12,990 nt of DNA. It comes from Pseudomonadota bacterium (lineage in GTDB: Bacteria > Pseudomonadota > Gammaproteobacteria > Steroidobacterales > Steroidobacteraceae). Position 1 is the first letter of the stretch. Each line of letters begins with the position of its first letter. Below are positions 1-7,724 of this stretch, piece after piece. The notes under the pieces are model-generated. The model searched no databases, was not told the DNA's origin, and saw only the letters and a list, made by a program, of their open reading frames with translations. The stretch is from positions 1 to 12,990 of the forward strand of contig JAEYXD010000233.1 in NCBI GenBank assembly GCA_023428645.1, given 5' to 3'. Both the position numbers and the translations under genes were made by a program.

Positions 1-747
1 GCCCTGTTCTATCTCGGCACCATCTTCGTGCTGTGCCGCCTGAATCCCGCGCTCGGCCCGGCGATCGCGCGCAGTTCCTGGTCCGAGCGCGCGCAGGCGT
101 TGCGCCGGGTCGCGGATGTCGTCGTGCTCGTGCTCGCCGTCGTCGGCGGGCTGATTGCTGGATGGTTCACGCCGACCGAGGCGGCATCCGTCGGCTCCGT
201 CGGCGCGCTCGCGCTGTGTGCGTGGCGCAAGCAGTTGAGTGGGTTGGTCCTGCGGCGAGCGCTCGCCGCGACGCTGCAAACCACCGGCATGATCTACGTG
301 GTCATCATCGGCGCGATGATCTTCAGCGTCTTCGTGAGCATCAGCGACATCGCGAGCCTGATGTCGGACTTCGTCGCGCGCATGCATGCCGGACCGCTGA
401 CCGCGGTGCTCGTGATGGCGTTGTTGCTGCTGCTGCTCGGATCGTTTCTCGACGGGCTCGCGTTGATGCTGCTCGCGACGCCGATCTTCCTGCCGATCAT
501 CGTCGACATGGGGCTGAGTCCGATCTGGTTTGGCATCTTCCTCGTGCGCGCGATGGAGATCGGCTTCGTGCATCCGCCGCTCGGGCTCAATGTCTATGTG
601 ATCCACAACCTGGCCCGTGACATTCCGCTGGGCACGATGTTTCGCGGCATCGTGCCGTTCCTGCTGACGGACTTGCTGCACCTGACGATGCTGATCGTCT
701 GGCCGGCGGTCACGTTGTGGCTCCCGGACGTGATGGCTCGCGCATGA
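1..747 (+). CDS. dctM: TRAP transporter large permease (DctM type), C-terminal part
   Basis: The frame is open from base 1 and ends in TGA at 745-747, so the visible 248 residues are the C-terminal part of a protein of usually about 430 residues. The sequence shows several hydrophobic membrane segments and the signature GWFTPTEAASVG, which is typical of DctM permeases. It also shows the late-family pattern of a GSFLDGLALMLLATPIFLPI segment and FVHPPLGLNVYVI. DctM forms the sodium-driven transmembrane channel of tripartite TRAP importers in the inner membrane. Here it directly precedes and overlaps the solute-binding protein gene. The small permease (DctQ) is not in the window and may lie upstream. 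The substrate cannot be read from the permease; the neighbouring O-demethylation and CoA-thioester genes suggest an organic, perhaps aromatic, acid (inference). Confidence 0.93.
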   Translation, partial: ALFYLGTIFVLCRLNPALGPAIARSSWSERAQALRRVADVVVLVLAVVGGLIAGWFTPTEAASVGSVGALALCAWRKQLSGLVLRRALAATLQTTGMIYVVIIGAMIFSVFVSISDIASLMSDFVARMHAGPLTAVLVMALLLLLLGSFLDGLALMLLATPIFLPIIVDMGLSPIWFGIFLVRAMEIGFVHPPLGLNVYVIHNLARDIPLGTMFRGIVPFLLTDLLHLTMLIVWPAVTLWLPDVMARA

Positions 748-1826
748 AGCGAACGATGCGAACGTTCCGAGCGGCGGCTCTCGGCGTACTTGCCGTGCTG
801 ACGGGGTGCGGCCGGCCGCTGCCAGACGCGGCTTTGCCCGAAGCGCCGCACGTGCTGACGTACGCGAGTCTCTATTCGCGCCTGCATCCGTTCAGTCGCG
901 CCGATCAGCGCTGGATCGATCATGTCGAGGAGCGCAGCGGAGGGCGGTTGCGAATCAAACCGTACTGGGGAGGGGCGGTGCTGTCGTCGCAGGAGAACGT
1001 CCTCGAGGTGAAGCATGGCGTCGTCGACATCGGGATGATCACGCCGATCTACACGCGCGGCGGTGTGCCCACGATTCGAGCGCAAGGCAGCTTCTATTCG
1101 GGCGTGCGCACGATCGACGATCAGGTGGCGACGTTCGCCTGCCTCATGCAGGCGGAGCCGACGATTGCGCGCGAGCTGGCGGGCGTGCGCGTGCTCGCGC
1201 TGCAAGGGGGGAATTTTCCCGGCGTCCTCACGCGGCGCAAGCCGATCCGCACGCTCGCCGATTTCGCCGGGCTGCGGCTGCGCGCGCCGAGCGAAACGTT
1301 CGGCGTGCTGCGGCGCCTGGGCGCGGATCCCGTGAATCTGCCCATGAACGAGGTGTACTCCGCGCTCGCGAAGGGCGTGATCGACGGCGTCGTGGCGCCC
1401 GCCGACGCGCTGCGCAGCTTGCACTTCGCCGAAGTCGGCGCGTATTTCACGAACGTGCGCGTAAGCCGCGGCGCCTATCCCGCGCGCGCGATCTCGGAGG
1501 CTGCATGGGCTCGGCTGCCCGCCGATTTGCAGGCCGTGCTGGAGCGCAGCCGCAAGGTCTGGCAAGCCGCGCTCATCGAGGAGATCGCCCAGGCGGAGCA
1601 GGTCGGCTACGACTTCGCGGTCGCGGAAGGTGTCGAGGTGATCGAGTTTCCCGCCGACGAGCAGGCGAGGTTCGACGCGGAATTCGCGAGCAGCGCGCGC
1701 GAGCACGCGGCCAGCCTGGCGCGCCTCGGCATCGATGGGCTCGCGATTCTCGATCGGGCGCAGGCGCTCGTCGCGCGCGTCAACGCAGGCACGCTGGCGG
1801 CGTGCGACGGCTCGGCGGCGCGCTAG
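744..1826 (+). CDS. dctP: TRAP transporter solute-binding lipoprotein (DctP type)
   Basis: This 360-residue protein belongs to the DctP/SiaP family, which captures a carboxylate ligand outside the inner membrane and delivers it to DctM. The chosen start is the ATG at 744, which overlaps the permease stop as ATGA and places a signal sequence at the N-terminus. That signal ends in the lipobox LTGC (Cys22), so the protein is probably a membrane-anchored lipoprotein rather than freely periplasmic as in the classical members. The motif GLRLRAP contains Arg180, the position of the conserved arginine that pairs with the ligand carboxylate in this family. It is followed by the usual GADPVNLPMNEVYSALAKG and VIDGV segments. 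Length is close to the family norm of about 330-360. An upstream in-frame start (717) would add 9 residues before the signal and is less likely. Confidence 0.93.
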   Translation: MKRTMRTFRAAALGVLAVLTGCGRPLPDAALPEAPHVLTYASLYSRLHPFSRADQRWIDHVEERSGGRLRIKPYWGGAVLSSQENVLEVKHGVVDIGMITPIYTRGGVPTIRAQGSFYSGVRTIDDQVATFACLMQAEPTIARELAGVRVLALQGGNFPGVLTRRKPIRTLADFAGLRLRAPSETFGVLRRLGADPVNLPMNEVYSALAKGVIDGVVAPADALRSLHFAEVGAYFTNVRVSRGAYPARAISEAAWARLPADLQAVLERSRKVWQAALIEEIAQAEQVGYDFAVAEGVEVIEFPADEQARFDAEFASSAREHAASLARLGIDGLAILDRAQALVARVNAGTLAACDGSAAR

Positions 1827-1839
1827 GGAGGGCATCGAG

Positions 1840-4302
1840 ATGACCATGAACCCAGAGCCGAACGTGCACGAGGGATTCGCCCGTTTACGAGCCGTGTTCG
1901 AACATCCGGATGAGGTCGCCGAACGCTGCCTCGGCGAGGGGCGCGCCGTCGTGCGCTATCTCGGCACTGATCTGCCGCGCGAGATGTTCCTGGCCGCCGG
2001 CGTGGTGCCGATTCGTCTGGCGAGCGACGCGCCGCGCGACAGCGAGGTGCTCGAGGGATTGCCAGCGCTCGGGCGCCGCGGCCGTGCGCTCGTCGCTCGT
2101 ATCGCGCGGCAGCTCCGGGGTGAGGCATTCGCGATCACGCACGCGGACAACGAGCTCGCCCAGCTGTTCGCCACGCTTCGCGAGCTCGGCCCGCGCGTGC
2201 CGTTCGCGGCCACGTGGGTGGAGATGATCGATCTGATGCATCTGCCGCATGAAGCCTCGCTCGAATACAACCAGGCACGGCTACGACAGCTTGCGCATCG
2301 CTTGCAGGCTCTCGCCGGCACGCCCGTGGACACGCAACGGTTGCGAGCGGCCGTCACTGCGAGCAATGCGCAGCAGCGGGCGCTGGCCGCGCTGAACGCG
2401 GCGCGCGTGAACGGCAGGATCACGGGCTCGCAGATGCTCGCGGCGATCGGCGCGGCGATGGTCCTGCCGCCCGAAGAGCACGTGACCGTCGTGCGCGAGC
2501 TGCTCGAGCACGTCGATCGTCTGCCGTTGCGTAGCGGCAGGCGGCTGTTCGTGAGCGGCAGCGCCCATGACGACGGCACGCTGTACGCGCTGCTCGAAGA
2601 TCTCGGCACGGTCGTCGTGGGCGAGGGGCACGACACCGGCCAGCGCTGGTTCGAGCAATCGGTCGATGATGGTTCCGATCCGTGGTGCGCGCTGGCGCAA
2701 CCGACGCTGCGCGCGCCGCTTGCGATGCGGCCGGGGCGTGATGCCTCGCTGCAAGGCGCGATTCGAGCCAGCGGCGCGGAGGTGGTGTTGCACATCGTGC
2801 GACAGGGTGACGAGGCCGCCGCGTGGGACGCGCCGGAGCGCGAGCGCGACTGCGCGGCGCTGCGCGTGCCGTGCTTGCGGTTGAAGACCCGCGCTGGCGA
2901 GGATGCCGATTCGCTTCGTGAGCGCGTCGCGCGGCTCCTCGCCGGCACCTCGGCGCGTGCTCCCATGGCAGCGGGACGGGCGCCCGCGACTGCCGCCGGC
3001 GCGGCGAAAGAAGGGGAACGCAGCCGCAAGTCGCTCGCATCGGTGGCGGAATTCGGGCGCTATCAGCGCGCGTGGTTCGCCGGTATCCGCGAGCGTGTGG
3101 CGGCCGGGGAGCCGTTTGCCGTCGTCAACGCGGATGCCCCGCAGGAGATCCTGCGTGCGTTCGACGTGCCGTTCGTCGTCAACCAATGGTGGGCGTCCAT
3201 CGTCGCGGCGAAGCAGCAAAGCCGCAGATATCTGGAATTACTGCGTGCGCAGGGGTTTCCGGTCGATGCGGAAGCCTACAGCGCGCAAGGTCTCGCGGCC
3301 TGCTTGGATGCCGACGGCGAGGACGCGCCTTGGGGTGGACTGCCGCGCCCGGCACTGCTCGTGGCCGTCGCGGGCACCGATGCGACGCTCAAGATCTTCG
3401 CCGCGTGGGCGCAGGCGAGCGGCGCCGAGCTGGCGTTGTTCTCGCGCAGCGTCGAATGCCGCAAGGCCATCCCGCCGCGCTGGTGGGACGAGTTGCCGAA
3501 CGATTGGGACCGGGTGCTCGAGCCTGCGCGCCTCGATCTCATGGAAGCGGAGCTGCGAGGCCACATCAGTGGCCTCGCGCGCATGCTCGGCCGCACGTTC
3601 TCGCGGCAGCGCTTCATCGACATCATGCATCTCGTGAACGAACAGGAAGCATGGTATCGGCGCACTCGCGACCTGATCGCATCGAGCGCGCGGGCGCCCG
3701 TCAGCATCGTCGATACCATGCCGGCCACCATGGTGCCGCAGTGGCACCGCGGCACGGCGTGGGGTCGCGATGCTGCCCGCGCGTTTCACGATGAAGTGGC
3801 CGCGCGCGTCGCGCGCGGCGAATGCGTATGCCCGAACGAGCGCGTGCGATTGATGTGGATCGGCCGGGGCCTGTGGAGCGAGATGGGCTTCTACCAGAAA
3901 TGGGAGCACTCGCACGGCGCCGTCTTCGTGTGGTCCATGTATCTCGCGCTCGCGGCCGACGGCTACATTCGGATGTTCGACCGGGGCCGCGACCCGCTGC
4001 GTGCGCTTGCCGCCCGCTTCGTGACGATGGGGGACGAGCTGCGCATGCCCACCTGGGGCGGCGCATGGCACGTGCACGAGGCGCACACGCATCGGGTGGA
4101 CGGGGCGGTCGCGCTCGCGGATGCCGACCCGTTCGTCGTGCGGGCGCTGCGCGAGGCGGGCATTCCCGTGCTCACGTTGCCATTCGAGAATTTCGGCGCA
4201 GATCCCGCCGCGAGCAGCGCCGCGGAGCGCAGCGTCACGGCGTTCATCGAGGGGCCCGCCCACGAACGGGCGGGGTTGCGTCTGCGGCAGGCGAGGGGCT
4301 GA
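1840..4302 (+). CDS. tandem 2-hydroxyacyl-CoA dehydratase / benzoyl-CoA reductase subunit-like protein lacking cluster cysteines
   Basis: The product has 820 residues; family subunits (HgdA/HgdB, FldB/FldC, BcrB/BcrC) are usually 380-450. It reads as two family copies joined by an Ala/Gly-rich linker at about residues 368-397. The N-half carries LPREMFLAAGVVPIRL near residue 45 and GEGHDTGQRWFEQ further on. The C-half carries APQEILRAFDVPFVVNQWW, KIFAAWAQASGA, WIGRGLWSEMGFY and GIPVLTLPFENF. In known members, cysteines after these landmarks bind a [4Fe-4S] cluster. Here the matching places read THADNEL (100-106), VDAEAY (475-480), GTDATLK (512-518) and ALADADPF (758-765), none with Cys. No HgdC/FldI-type activator is visible. 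The start is the ATG at 1840, preceded by AGGGAGG at 1825-1831; it lies 13 bases after the DctP stop, so it is probably cotranscribed with the TRAP genes. Fold family is fairly sure; the reaction is unknown. It may bind or dehydrate a CoA ester without the radical chemistry. Confidence 0.78.
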   Translation: MTMNPEPNVHEGFARLRAVFEHPDEVAERCLGEGRAVVRYLGTDLPREMFLAAGVVPIRLASDAPRDSEVLEGLPALGRRGRALVARIARQLRGEAFAITHADNELAQLFATLRELGPRVPFAATWVEMIDLMHLPHEASLEYNQARLRQLAHRLQALAGTPVDTQRLRAAVTASNAQQRALAALNAARVNGRITGSQMLAAIGAAMVLPPEEHVTVVRELLEHVDRLPLRSGRRLFVSGSAHDDGTLYALLEDLGTVVVGEGHDTGQRWFEQSVDDGSDPWCALAQPTLRAPLAMRPGRDASLQGAIRASGAEVVLHIVRQGDEAAAWDAPERERDCAALRVPCLRLKTRAGEDADSLRERVARLLAGTSARAPMAAGRAPATAAGAAKEGERSRKSLASVAEFGRYQRAWFAGIRERVAAGEPFAVVNADAPQEILRAFDVPFVVNQWWASIVAAKQQSRRYLELLRAQGFPVDAEAYSAQGLAACLDADGEDAPWGGLPRPALLVAVAGTDATLKIFAAWAQASGAELALFSRSVECRKAIPPRWWDELPNDWDRVLEPARLDLMEAELRGHISGLARMLGRTFSRQRFIDIMHLVNEQEAWYRRTRDLIASSARAPVSIVDTMPATMVPQWHRGTAWGRDAARAFHDEVAARVARGECVCPNERVRLMWIGRGLWSEMGFYQKWEHSHGAVFVWSMYLALAADGYIRMFDRGRDPLRALAARFVTMGDELRMPTWGGAWHVHEAHTHRVDGAVALADADPFVVRALREAGIPVLTLPFENFGADPAASSAAERSVTAFIEGPAHERAGLRLRQARG

Positions 4303-4483
4303 AATGTCATGCGACTGTTGACGTATTCGCGGTCGCTCTCTACTCTCCGATTTAAACAACTGCTCTAACTGAGTGTATAAGCGTTCGTAAGCGCGGTCGC
4401 GATCGAAAGTACGCATCGCAGCGCATCCAGTCGAAGGCCGGGACACGAGATCCCGCCGCGGTTTCAATCAGAGGGGGAGGTTT
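4303..4483 (+). promoter_or_regulatory. promoter region of the TonB receptor, with candidate -35/-10
   Basis: This 181-base gap has an AT-rich core unlike its GC-rich surroundings. The best promoter reading is TAAACA (4353-4358), a 17-base spacer and TATAAG (4376-4381), giving a leader of roughly 95-100 bases before the ATG at 4484. A second TTGACG box (4318-4323) has only TACTCT at the right distance and is weaker. The -35 box sits inside the element TTTAAACAACTG, which recurs with the same spacing upstream of the CoA-transferase gene (7615-7644). This suggests shared control, most simply by the TetR protein encoded at 6890-7531. The assignment of boxes is inference from pattern only. Confidence 0.5.
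4473..4480 (+). promoter_or_regulatory. strong ribosome binding site of the TonB receptor
   Basis: GGGGGAGG lies three bases before the ATG at 4484 (about 5-9 bases from the SD core to the start, depending on register). It fixes the receptor start and suggests efficient translation. Confidence 0.7.
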
Positions 4484-6844
4484 ATGCGAATTCGATCTCT
4501 GCAGGCGACCGTCGGTCTGACGATGGCGCTGTCGTTGCCCGTTGCGGCGCAGACGCCGGAATCCGGAGCACTCGAGGAAGTCATCACGACCGCGCGCCGC
4601 ATGGCGGAAAATCTCCAGGACACACCGGTCTCGGTGACGACGCTGAGCGCGGAGCTGCTGCAGGAGATCGGGGCGATCGATCTGCGCAGCGTCACGAACG
4701 TCACGCCGAACATGGAGTTCTCGTACGCCGGCAACGGCAGCGGCGGCGGTAATTTCGCCCAGGTCTTCATCCGCGGCGTCGGGCAGCCGGACTTCATCAT
4801 CACGAAGGACCCCGGCGTAGGCATCTACGTCGATGGCGTGTATCTCGCGCGAGCGCCCGGCTCGGTGCTCGAGCTGCTCGATGTCGAGCGCATCGAGGTC
4901 TTGCGCGGTCCGCAAGGCACGCTGTTCGGCAAGAACACGATCGGCGGCGCCGTGGTCGTATCGACGCAGCGTCCCAACGACGAGCTGGGCGGTATCGCGC
5001 AGGTCACCTTGGGCAGTTACGACCGCCAGGACATCAGCGGCTCGCTCAATCTGCCGATCGTGCCAGGCTCGCTGGCCTTGCGCGTGTCCGCGATGTCGCG
5101 TGAGCAGGACGGCTATTACCGGCGCCTGTATCGCGCCGAGGATCCAGCGCAGTTCGGCACCAACGCGGCCAACGGCGCCGGCAACGACACGAATCGCCAG
5201 AGCGGCCGCGCAACACTGCTATGGACGCCGAGCGAGCGCTTCGAGGCGGCGCTGTCGGCGGACATCACGCGCGAGCGACAGGATTCGGTCGAATATCAGA
5301 TGGTCGGCATGCCCGGGGCGCCGAGCCCCAATATCGCCGCCTACAATCAGTTCTATGCGATCCCGAACGGCCTGCCGACCTACGGACCCCAATGGATCAC
5401 GACGGAGCCGTGGACCACGTACGCGAATTGGCCCGGTTACAACAATTCGGATATCTGGGGCGCCTCGCTCGGGCTCACATGGAGCTTCGATGCATTCCAG
5501 GTGAAGTCGATCACCGGCTATCGTGAGCTCGAGGTCGAAACCCGCGGCGACGGCGACGCGACCCCCGCGGATATCGTGTCGACGGGCGGTGTCGATATCG
5601 CGCAGCACCAGTTCAGCCAGGAAATCCAGGTTCTCGGCAGCGCGTTCGGCGATCGCCTCGACTGGGTGGCCGGCCTCTGGTACTTCGACGAAACCGCCCG
5701 CGACGTGCAGCGCTCGCGCCAGCAGGCCGGATTGTTCGAAGCGCTGGAAGCGGCGCCACTGAATTCCTTGACGCCCACGGTGCCGATTCCAGGGTGTCCG
5801 GCGCCGTGCCGTCTCGGCGGTGCGGGCAACCCCAACAATGCCCGCCTCGACAACACGCGCACCGGCAGTCGCTTGATGCAGAACTCGAGCTACGCCGTAT
5901 TCCTGCACGGCGTCTTCAGGTTCACGGATCGCTGGAGCATGACCGCGGGCGCGCGCTTCAGCCGCGAAGAGAAGGAGTTCGATTACTACGAAGTGCGTCC
6001 GCTGCGGAACATCGTCAGCTTCGATACCTACAACCTGACGCCCATTCCGGTGGACAAGTGGGACATCTTCACGCCGAAGCTGGGCTTCGAATTCAAGCCG
6101 ACGGACGACATGCTGCTGTACGTGCAGGGGTCGACCGGCTTCAAGGCAGGCGGCTACAACGGCCGGCCGTCGTCGGTCACGGCGCTGCAATCGTTCGACG
6201 AAGAGGAGCTCGAGACGATTGAGGCCGGTGTGAAGAGCGAGTGGTTTGGCCGCAGGTTGCGCGCCAATGCCGCGGTGTTCTACAGCGAGTACACGGACAT
6301 TCAGATCACGCGTCTGTCCGCCGAGCTGGGCGGCGTGCGTCTGGAAGAGAACGCCGGCAGCGGCGATTCGCAGGGCGCCGAGCTCGAGCTCACGTATCTG
6401 CCGACCGCCAACTTGCGGCTCGGCGCCGCACTGGGCTACCAGAAGTTCGAGTTCACCGAGTTGCGTCCGGGCGTGCAGCTCGCATGTGGAATGAAGTGCG
6501 TGCTGCCCTTCGCGCCAGAGCTGACGGCGAACCTTTCGGCCGCGTATTCGATTCCGCTCGGCAGCGCCTGGGATCTCAACCTGCGCGTCGATTACAAGTA
6601 CAGCGACCAGTACTACATCGATGCCGACAACACGCTGGCCGTCGCGCAGGACGCGTACGACTGGTTCGATGCCCGCGTCGCGCTCAGGCCCACCGATGGG
6701 TCCTGGGAGTTGTTCGTGAGCGGCTCCAACCTCACGGACGAGCCGGTCATCGCGAACGGCGTGCACTCGGCGCCGAACAATAGCCAGATGGTGACGTTCA
6801 AGCCGCCGCGTCAGTGGGCAGCGGGTATCCGGATGGAGTTTTGA
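4484..6844 (+). CDS. TonB-dependent outer-membrane receptor
   Basis: This complete receptor has 786 residues. A Sec signal peptide probably ends at VAA|QT (after residue 22). It is followed by a TonB box around EEVIT (31-35), then a plug domain to about residue 162 that includes VLRGPQGTLFGKNTIGG, then a long beta-barrel ending in the aromatic terminal residue (IRMEF) expected for barrel insertion. It sits in the outer membrane and imports a ligand using TonB/ExbBD energy. There is no N-terminal sensor extension, so it is not a transducer of the FecA type. The 'EEVITTARR' subfamily is expanded in sphingomonads and related degraders and is often linked to aromatic or other hydrophobic substrates rather than to iron only. 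Two CX3C pairs (Cys438/442 and Cys668/672) probably lie in exterior loops. The ligand is unknown; context suggests the substrate of the neighbouring catabolic genes (inference). Confidence 0.95.
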   Translation: MRIRSLQATVGLTMALSLPVAAQTPESGALEEVITTARRMAENLQDTPVSVTTLSAELLQEIGAIDLRSVTNVTPNMEFSYAGNGSGGGNFAQVFIRGVGQPDFIITKDPGVGIYVDGVYLARAPGSVLELLDVERIEVLRGPQGTLFGKNTIGGAVVVSTQRPNDELGGIAQVTLGSYDRQDISGSLNLPIVPGSLALRVSAMSREQDGYYRRLYRAEDPAQFGTNAANGAGNDTNRQSGRATLLWTPSERFEAALSADITRERQDSVEYQMVGMPGAPSPNIAAYNQFYAIPNGLPTYGPQWITTEPWTTYANWPGYNNSDIWGASLGLTWSFDAFQVKSITGYRELEVETRGDGDATPADIVSTGGVDIAQHQFSQEIQVLGSAFGDRLDWVAGLWYFDETARDVQRSRQQAGLFEALEAAPLNSLTPTVPIPGCPAPCRLGGAGNPNNARLDNTRTGSRLMQNSSYAVFLHGVFRFTDRWSMTAGARFSREEKEFDYYEVRPLRNIVSFDTYNLTPIPVDKWDIFTPKLGFEFKPTDDMLLYVQGSTGFKAGGYNGRPSSVTALQSFDEEELETIEAGVKSEWFGRRLRANAAVFYSEYTDIQITRLSAELGGVRLEENAGSGDSQGAELELTYLPTANLRLGAALGYQKFEFTELRPGVQLACGMKCVLPFAPELTANLSAAYSIPLGSAWDLNLRVDYKYSDQYYIDADNTLAVAQDAYDWFDARVALRPTDGSWELFVSGSNLTDEPVIANGVHSAPNNSQMVTFKPPRQWAAGIRMEF

Positions 6845-6851
6845 AGTGACG

Positions 6852-6878
6852 GCGGGCTCTCCCGAGCGGAGAGCCCGC
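6852..6878. terminator. bidirectional hairpin terminator between convergent genes
   Basis: An 11-base perfect inverted repeat (GCGGGCTCTCC at 6852-6862 and GGAGAGCCCGC at 6868-6878) with a 5-base loop lies between the TonB receptor stop (6844) and the TetR stop (6890), which face each other. The stem is very strong but no T-run follows on either strand, so it is not a textbook intrinsic terminator. It may act with Rho or as an RNA 3'-end stabiliser. Position and symmetry suit termination of both transcripts. Confidence 0.7.
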
Positions 6879-6889
6879 GGACCTGCGGA

Positions 6890-7531
6890 TCAGCTGCACG
6901 TGGCGACGATACCAGCCGTGCAGAACTCGACGACGTGCTCGATCATCGCTTCCGGGTCGGCGGGCCAGGCGGGTTTACCCGCCAGCGCTTCGTACACGGT
7001 ATCGACGGGTGCGAGCAGCATCACGTCGACAGTGAACGTGAAAGCCTTGCGGATGCGTTCTTCGGATGCCGAGGGCAGCGTTTCGCGCAGCGCGCGGACG
7101 AAGTCATCACGCAGCGCGTTGATCGTCCGCGGGATCTGGATTTCCGGCGGGTAGTGCGATTCAGAGGTCGCGCGCGCCACGATACGGACGTAGTTGGCGG
7201 CGTCTGGCTCCGCGCAGAGCCGGATGTGCGGGGCGACGTAGGCATGGACGATCGCTCGCACGCGGCGCGCGCCGCGCAGCTTGGGGTTGATCGCCAGCAG
7301 CGCCTCGTTGCGCTGCCGGCTCAGGCGCTCGCGAAAGGTCGCGATGACTTCGAGATACAGTTCCGCCTTCGAGCTGAAGTAGTAGTGCACCGAGGCGGGA
7401 TTGGCCTCGGCATCGCGCGTGATTTCGCGTAGAGAAGTGGCGTTGAAGCCCCGTTGGGCAAAATGATTCGCGGCTTGGGCGAGGATTCGATCTCGCGTGG
7501 AAGTCGATATGAGTTTTGCTTTCGTTCGCAT
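6890..7531 (-). CDS. TetR/AcrR-family transcriptional regulator
   Basis: The 213-residue protein has the N-terminal TetR DNA-binding domain. A helix starts at about residue 13 (TRDRILAQAANHFAQRGF), followed by the helix-turn-helix ATSLREITRDAEANPASVHYYF (about 31-52), where PASVHYYF is the classic recognition-helix end. The remaining 150 residues form the variable ligand/dimerisation domain. The start chosen is the ATG at 7531 (MRTKAKLIS). An upstream in-frame GTG at 7594 would add 21 residues without family support. The gene is divergent from the CaiB-type CoA-transferase, the usual layout in which a repressor controls its neighbour and itself. The shared AT-rich element near 7615-7630 is the best operator candidate. 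The inducer may be the substrate or its CoA thioester (inference). Confidence 0.9.
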   Translation of the reverse strand: MRTKAKLISTSTRDRILAQAANHFAQRGFNATSLREITRDAEANPASVHYYFSSKAELYLEVIATFRERLSRQRNEALLAINPKLRGARRVRAIVHAYVAPHIRLCAEPDAANYVRIVARATSESHYPPEIQIPRTINALRDDFVRALRETLPSASEERIRKAFTFTVDVMLLAPVDTVYEALAGKPAWPADPEAMIEHVVEFCTAGIVATCS

Positions 7532-7614
7532 GTCTTTCGTCCGGGCGGCCTTGCCGCAAGCGTAATTCAGCGCGCAGCGATTCTCTAGCGACACGCAGCT
7601 CTATTGCTCGTCAA

Positions 7615-7644
7615 TAAAACAACTGATTTAATCGACCGCATAAG
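7615..7644 (+). promoter_or_regulatory. CoA-transferase promoter and candidate TetR operator
   Basis: The divergent TetR/CoA-transferase spacer holds an AT-rich island. AAAACA (7616-7621) and CATAAG (7639-7644) are 17 bases apart, and an imperfect 16-base palindrome TAAAACAACTGATTTA (7615-7630; 6 of 8 pairs complementary) overlaps the -35 box. The 30-base block matches 4352-4381 upstream of the TonB receptor at 22 positions without gaps, including AAACAACTG and the -10 ATAAG. A repressor bound here would block the -35. The sequence match is directly visible; the operator role is inferred. Confidence 0.5.
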
Positions 7645-7724
7645 ACGCGGTGCGCGTGCGCGCCGCCGGTTCGATGCCGCCGCGGATGCGGCTCGAGCCG
7701 AGTCCTCACAGCCGACTTCCAGTG

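Noticed and set aside
594..1847. 417-codon open frame on the minus strand
   Set aside because: Arg/Ala-rich translation with no family features, fully antisense to the DctP gene. Caused by GC-rich third positions.
4318..4346. TTGACG with TACTCT 17 bases downstream as the receptor promoter
   Set aside because: The -10 matches only three positions; the TAAACA/TATAAG pair is better and recurs upstream of the CoA-transferase gene.
3238..4467. 409-codon open frame on the minus strand
   Set aside because: Antisense to the well-supported dehydratase-like gene; low-complexity composition and no recognisable domain.
5219..6766. 515-codon open frame on the minus strand
   Set aside because: Antisense to the TonB receptor barrel; no domain, signal or plausible ribosome site.
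7592..7614. Minus-strand promoter for the TetR gene starting from TTGACG (7609-7614)
   Set aside because: No acceptable -10 box at 16-18 bases; TAGAGA lies 21 bases away. A TetR promoter must be near here but cannot be placed.
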